From positions 1-64,000 of the forward strand of contig NZ_JADLJS010000026.1 in NCBI RefSeq assembly GCF_015680405.1: a DNA stretch of 64,000 nt, read 5' to 3'. This document shows positions 60,643 to 64,000 of this stretch, in pieces (position 1 is the first letter of the stretch; each line of letters begins with the position of its first letter). The notes beneath the pieces are model-generated. The model saw only the letters and a list, made by a program, of their open reading frames with translations, made no database searches and had not been told where the DNA came from. Source of the stretch: Pseudomonas pudica. GTDB taxonomy: Bacteria; Pseudomonadota; Gammaproteobacteria; Pseudomonadales; Pseudomonadaceae. A program made the position numbers and the translations under genes.

Positions 60643-61956
60643 TCAGAAGAAAGTCCCGACGATCAACTGCATGTAGGTCCCGGTATCCCGCCCGCCCAAC
60701 TGCGTGCCGCCATCGGCCGCGTTGCGCTCCGGCTTGTAGAACCCTACCAGCGGGCTGATCAGCAGATGGTCATTGACCATCCATTCCACATACAGGTCCA
60801 GCTCCCGCCCGCCCAGGTTGCCCTGGTCGGTGTCCAGCGTATCGAAGTCGAAGTACAGCGCCCCGACGGTCAGGTTGGCCCGTGGTTTGCCCTTCAACGC
60901 CACGTGATGTACCTGGCTGTTGCTGTTGAACGGCCCGGCATAGTTGGCTGCCACCTCACCCTGGAACCAGGTGCCATAGCCACGGCTCAAGCCATAGAAC
61001 AATGGGTCGAAGTCTTCGGAAAAGCGGCTGTAGCGGTAGGTGGCGGTGGGTGACCAGGGCAGTTCGGAGAAGGTCCAGTTGCCTTCCAGGTACCAGGCGT
61101 TCTCCCGCCCGCCGGTTTTGTCCTGGGTCACGTACTCGGCGGCCAGCTCCAGGTCTTTCACCCCCAGGTTGCCACGCCCGCGCAGGCTGGTGGTGTCCAT
61201 GCCGTCGCGGTGTTCCAGGCCCATGATCTGCGCGTAGCGCTGGTCCACGTCGAGGCCGCGGATCCAGCTCAGGCCCACGGTGCCGGCGTCGGCGACGTGT
61301 TCCAGGTTGGCCACCGCCAGCGAGGTGTCGGCCTGGTAGTGGTTGTCGGACTTCAGCCACATCAGGTCGCTGCGCCAGCCTTGCTTGCCGCCCAGGCGCA
61401 GCACGGCTGTGCGGTCGAAGGCCTTGCGTGCGGCCAGGTAGTAGGCACCGCCGCGGTCGAAGTTGGCGCCCAGGTCGACCTTGCCCAGGTTCACCGGATC
61501 GCCCTGGATCAGGAAACCGTCGCCCAGGGTCACCACTTGGCGGCCGCCGGAAATATCCACGCCGTCCTCCCCCAGGGCCGGGAACAGGTTGGCCGAGCGC
61601 CAGCCCAGGTACAGGTCTTCGATGGCGGTGCGGCGCTCGTCGCCCAGGGTAAGGCCGGCGGCATCGCCATCGCCCCAGGTGGCGGAGCTGAGCAGGTTGA
61701 AGGCGCCGTAAAGCGCGCCGCTGTCGGCCAGGGCCTGGCTGCCGCTGAGGCCATACTTGACGTAGCCTTCCTGCCAGGCGGTGCTGCCGGGTTTGCGGTT
61801 GCCGGCCAGGTTGAAGCTTTCGTCGCTGTGGAAGGCGCCGAACAAGGCTTCGAGGTCGGCGTTGAGGGTGGTGCCGTCGTGGTTGTACAGCTCGTAGGCC
61901 TGGGTGACTTGGGCGGCGAACAGCAGGGCCAATGTGCAGGCGAGTTTGTGCCTCAT
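60643..61956 (-). CDS. Outer-membrane beta-barrel protein (porin-like)
   Basis: 437 residues with signal peptide MRHKLACTLALLFAAQVTQA|YELYNHDGTTLNADLEALFG. The mature part alternates polar and aromatic residues with paired strands (GYVKYGLSGSQ, LGANFDRGGAYYLAARKAF, TATYRYSRFSEDFDPLFYGLSRGYGTWFQGEV) and ends in a Phe (MQLIVGTFF), as outer-membrane barrels do. It resembles Pseudomonas alginate-export/substrate-specific porin-like proteins. Adjacent to an aldehyde dehydrogenase and amine dehydrogenase genes, it may admit aromatic amines or acids. GGAG precedes the start. Confidence 0.8.
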   Translation of the reverse strand: MRHKLACTLALLFAAQVTQAYELYNHDGTTLNADLEALFGAFHSDESFNLAGNRKPGSTAWQEGYVKYGLSGSQALADSGALYGAFNLLSSATWGDGDAAGLTLGDERRTAIEDLYLGWRSANLFPALGEDGVDISGGRQVVTLGDGFLIQGDPVNLGKVDLGANFDRGGAYYLAARKAFDRTAVLRLGGKQGWRSDLMWLKSDNHYQADTSLAVANLEHVADAGTVGLSWIRGLDVDQRYAQIMGLEHRDGMDTTSLRGRGNLGVKDLELAAEYVTQDKTGGRENAWYLEGNWTFSELPWSPTATYRYSRFSEDFDPLFYGLSRGYGTWFQGEVAANYAGPFNSNSQVHHVALKGKPRANLTVGALYFDFDTLDTDQGNLGGRELDLYVEWMVNDHLLISPLVGFYKPERNAADGGTQLGGRDTGTYMQLIVGTFF

Positions 61957-61996
61957 GGTGTGCTCCATGTTTTTGTTGTTGTTTTCGGGTTGCCTG

Positions 61997-62094
61997 TGCC
62001 GGCGTCTTCGCAGCACAAGGCTGCTCCTACAAGGACCCCACAGTATTCAGGCCTGTGGTGATCCTGTGGGAGCGGGTTTACCCGCGAAAGGGCC
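61997..62094. repeat. Mixed REP units
   Basis: A degenerate CAGCACAAGGCTGCTCCTAC unit and a GTGGGAGCGGGTTTACCCGC unit lie between the porin gene and the aldehyde dehydrogenase gene, in the same transcription direction. Confidence 0.7.
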
Positions 62095-62109
62095 GGTACT
62101 GGCTGAAGA

Positions 62110-63603
62110 TCAGAGCTTGATCAACACCGACTTCAGCTCGGTGTAGTGCTCGATGGCAGCGGCCCCCATCTCACGGCCGACCCCAGACATCTTGTAGCCG
62201 CCAAACGGCAAGGCAGGGTCGAGGGCGCTGTGGCAGTTGACCCACACCGAACCCGACTTGATGCGCGGGATCATCCGGTGCACGGCGGCCAGGTCGTTGG
62301 ACCAGATGCTCGCACCCAGGCCGTAGGGGTTGTCGTTGGCCATGCCGATCACTTCGTCGATGTCATCGAACGGCATCGCCACCAGCACCGGCCCGAAGAT
62401 CTCTTCCTGCACCAGGCGGTGGCGCTGGTCGACATCGACGATCACCGTCGGCTTGACGAAGTAACCCGGCCCGAAGCCTTCGCCGCCGCAGGCAATGGTC
62501 GCGCCCAGCTCGCGGCCAAGCTCGATGTAGCCGGTGACGCGGTCCTGCTGCTTGGCCGAAATCAGCGGGCCCATCTGCACCGCCGGGTCAAGGCCGCTGC
62601 CCAGCTTCATGCCGTTGGCGATGCCGGCGATGTCGGCCACCACGTTGTCGAAGTGCTTGCGGTGCACGTACAGGCGGGACCCGGCGCAGCATACCTGGCC
62701 CTGGTTGAAGAAGATCGCCGTGGCGGCGCCGGCAGCGGCTTCCTGAAGGTTGGCGTCGGGCATGACGATGGTCGGCGACTTGCCGCCGAGTTCCAGGGTG
62801 ACGCGGGTCATGTTGTCCATGGCCGCCTTGCCGATCAGCTTGCCGACCTCGGTGGAGCCGGTAAAGGTCAGCTTGTCCACGCCGGGGTGGCGGCTGAGTG
62901 CGGCGCCAGCGTTCAGGCCGGTGCCGGTGACCACGTTGAACACGCCAGCCGGGTAGCCGGCTTCGTCCACCAGCTCAGCCAGCTTGAGCACGCTCAGCGG
63001 GGTTTCGTCGGCGGGCTTGAGCACTACGGTGCAACCGGTAGCCAGGGCCGGGCCGAGCTTCCAGCAAGCCAGCAGCAACGGGAAGTTCCAGGCGACGATG
63101 GCCCCGACCACGCCCACTGCCTCGCGCCGCACGAAACCATGGAACTGGTCGTTGGGCATCAACGGCATCGAGGCTTCGACGGTGCTACCCTCGATCTTGG
63201 TAGCCCAGCCGGCCATGTAGCGCAGGAAGTCGATGGCCAGTTGCACGTCCATCACCTGGGCCACGGCGGCGCTCTTGCCATTGTTCAGGCATTCCAGTTC
63301 GGCCAGCTGGCGGGCATCGCGCTCCATCAGGTCGGCCAGGCGCCACAGCAGGTTCTGCCGTTCGCGCGGGCGCAGGCGGCTCCAGGGCGAATCATCGAAG
63401 GCCTGGCGCGCGGCGCGCACGGCGCGGTCGACATCTTCGGCCTCGGCGGCGGGCACCTCACCCAGCACCTCGCCAGTGGCCGGGTTGCGGAACGACAGGG
63501 TGCGACCGCTGGCGGCGTCCTGCCAGTCGGCGCCGATGCGCATCTTCAGCTTGCGTTCGAGAAAGGCGCGGGTGGCGGGCAGGATGGGCAGTTCAGAAAG
63601 CAT
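62110..63603 (-). CDS. NAD(P)-dependent aldehyde dehydrogenase (phenylacetaldehyde DH-like)
   Basis: 497-residue class 1/2 aldehyde dehydrogenase. Landmarks: cofactor WNFPLLLACWKLGPALATGC, FTGSTEVGKLIG, catalytic Glu in TLELGGKSP, nucleophile in GQVCCAGSRLYV (C305/C306), EEIFGPVLVAMPF and PFGGYKMSGVGREMG. Phenylacetaldehyde dehydrogenase fits well: the aldehyde would come from QHNDH action on phenylethylamine-type amines. Indole-acetaldehyde or other substrates are possible. AAGAGGCA lies before the start MLSELPIL. Confidence 0.88.
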   Translation of the reverse strand: MLSELPILPATRAFLERKLKMRIGADWQDAASGRTLSFRNPATGEVLGEVPAAEAEDVDRAVRAARQAFDDSPWSRLRPRERQNLLWRLADLMERDARQLAELECLNNGKSAAVAQVMDVQLAIDFLRYMAGWATKIEGSTVEASMPLMPNDQFHGFVRREAVGVVGAIVAWNFPLLLACWKLGPALATGCTVVLKPADETPLSVLKLAELVDEAGYPAGVFNVVTGTGLNAGAALSRHPGVDKLTFTGSTEVGKLIGKAAMDNMTRVTLELGGKSPTIVMPDANLQEAAAGAATAIFFNQGQVCCAGSRLYVHRKHFDNVVADIAGIANGMKLGSGLDPAVQMGPLISAKQQDRVTGYIELGRELGATIACGGEGFGPGYFVKPTVIVDVDQRHRLVQEEIFGPVLVAMPFDDIDEVIGMANDNPYGLGASIWSNDLAAVHRMIPRIKSGSVWVNCHSALDPALPFGGYKMSGVGREMGAAAIEHYTELKSVLIKL

Positions 63604-64000
63604 GGGACGGTGCCTCTTGTCATTGGATGTGACGGGCACAGGCGCAATGGGCGTGCCAAGGTCGGCAGATGGCCGCAAGCCGTTGAGCAGGTTGGTTTTT
63701 GTCCTAGGGCAAGGTTGGGATTGCAGGGTTGCGCTGTTGCACATTGAGACGGTGTGAGACGGTGGTGAAACAGTGGCATCAAGGGCCAATCGCCGGCAAG
63801 CCAGCTCCCACAGGTACAGCACAGGCCTTCAAGGCAGTGATTAACCTGTGGGAGCTGGCTTGCCGGCGATTGGCCTGCGCAGCAGGCCTTGTCTCAGGAT
63901 GAAACACCCTGTCGCGAAATGGCACGCTGCAATTGGCCATACCTGCTGCTGGCCAAGGCCGGAAAACCGGTTAAAAGGTTGAAAGAAAACACTTTTACAG
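63604..64000. repeat. Right-end non-coding stretch with inverted REP pair (63783-63875)
   Basis: Upstream region of the aldehyde dehydrogenase. It contains a near-perfect inverted pair of CTGGCTTGCCGGCGATTGG-class REP units. TGGCACG at 63925 lacks a matching TTGC element, so no sigma-54 promoter is called. The end is AT-rich and may be the leader of a gene beyond the window. Confidence 0.7.

Noticed and set aside
63925..63945. TGGCACG that might start a sigma-54 promoter
   Set aside because: The bases at the -12 position read AATTGG, not TTGC, at the required spacing.

Overview
The window is a high-GC gammaproteobacterial chromosome segment that looks like the Pseudomonas putida group. The evidence is gene content and order (cobW-cobN, mdcABCDEGHLM, an mnxG-type multicopper oxidase, qhp amine-dehydrogenase maturation genes) and many Pseudomonas-type REP palindromes of at least three sequence classes. 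All calls rest on reading the sequence and recalled family knowledge; no database search was run.

Left part (1-24.5 kb): a VasX-like type VI effector running off the left edge; a LysR/PACE efflux pair; ilvE; an ABC-F ATPase; a cobalamin riboswitch driving cobW-cobN and a ChlI/VWA pair (cobalt chelation for B12); a VpsR-like sigma-54 activator; rlhA, a RidA protein and trmK; a DUF2790 protein divergent from a LysR gene; and an acyl-CoA dehydrogenase/3-hydroxyisobutyryl-CoA hydrolase pair fitting valine degradation.

Middle (24.8-32.3 kb): a complete biotin-independent malonate decarboxylase operon with its own MadLM-type transporter. A dyad precedes it and may be its operator, but no regulator gene is adjacent.

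Centre (32.5-54.1 kb) is the most interesting part. A sigma-54 promoter precedes an operon for a giant (1,946 aa) multicopper oxidase of the MnxG manganese-oxidase type, a beta-propeller protein, two SCO copper/thiol proteins, a cytochrome c-periplasmic binding protein fusion and a SurA-N-like chaperone. A second sigma-54 promoter precedes an operon with an orphan receiver protein, a GspE ATPase, PilM/N/O/P-like assembly proteins, a lipoprotein TPR secretin, three pseudopilins and csgE-csgF-csgG. There is no curlin gene and no GspF. Related TTCCCC/GGGGAA dyads lie upstream of both promoters, suggesting one activator controls the oxidase and its probable export machine.

Right part (54.1-64 kb): a tandemly duplicated REP block, an AcoR-like sigma-54 regulator, qhpF-qhpE-qhpG (maturation and export of quinohemoprotein amine dehydrogenase), an outer-membrane barrel protein and an aldehyde dehydrogenase. 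The dehydrogenase structural genes are not in the window and may lie beyond the right edge.

A recurrent oddity is that REP pairs sit inside four open reading frames (mdcB, the cytochrome/binding-protein fusion, gspE and the gspC/pilP-like gene). They are translated in frame and add REP-encoded linker peptides to N-terminal or linker regions.
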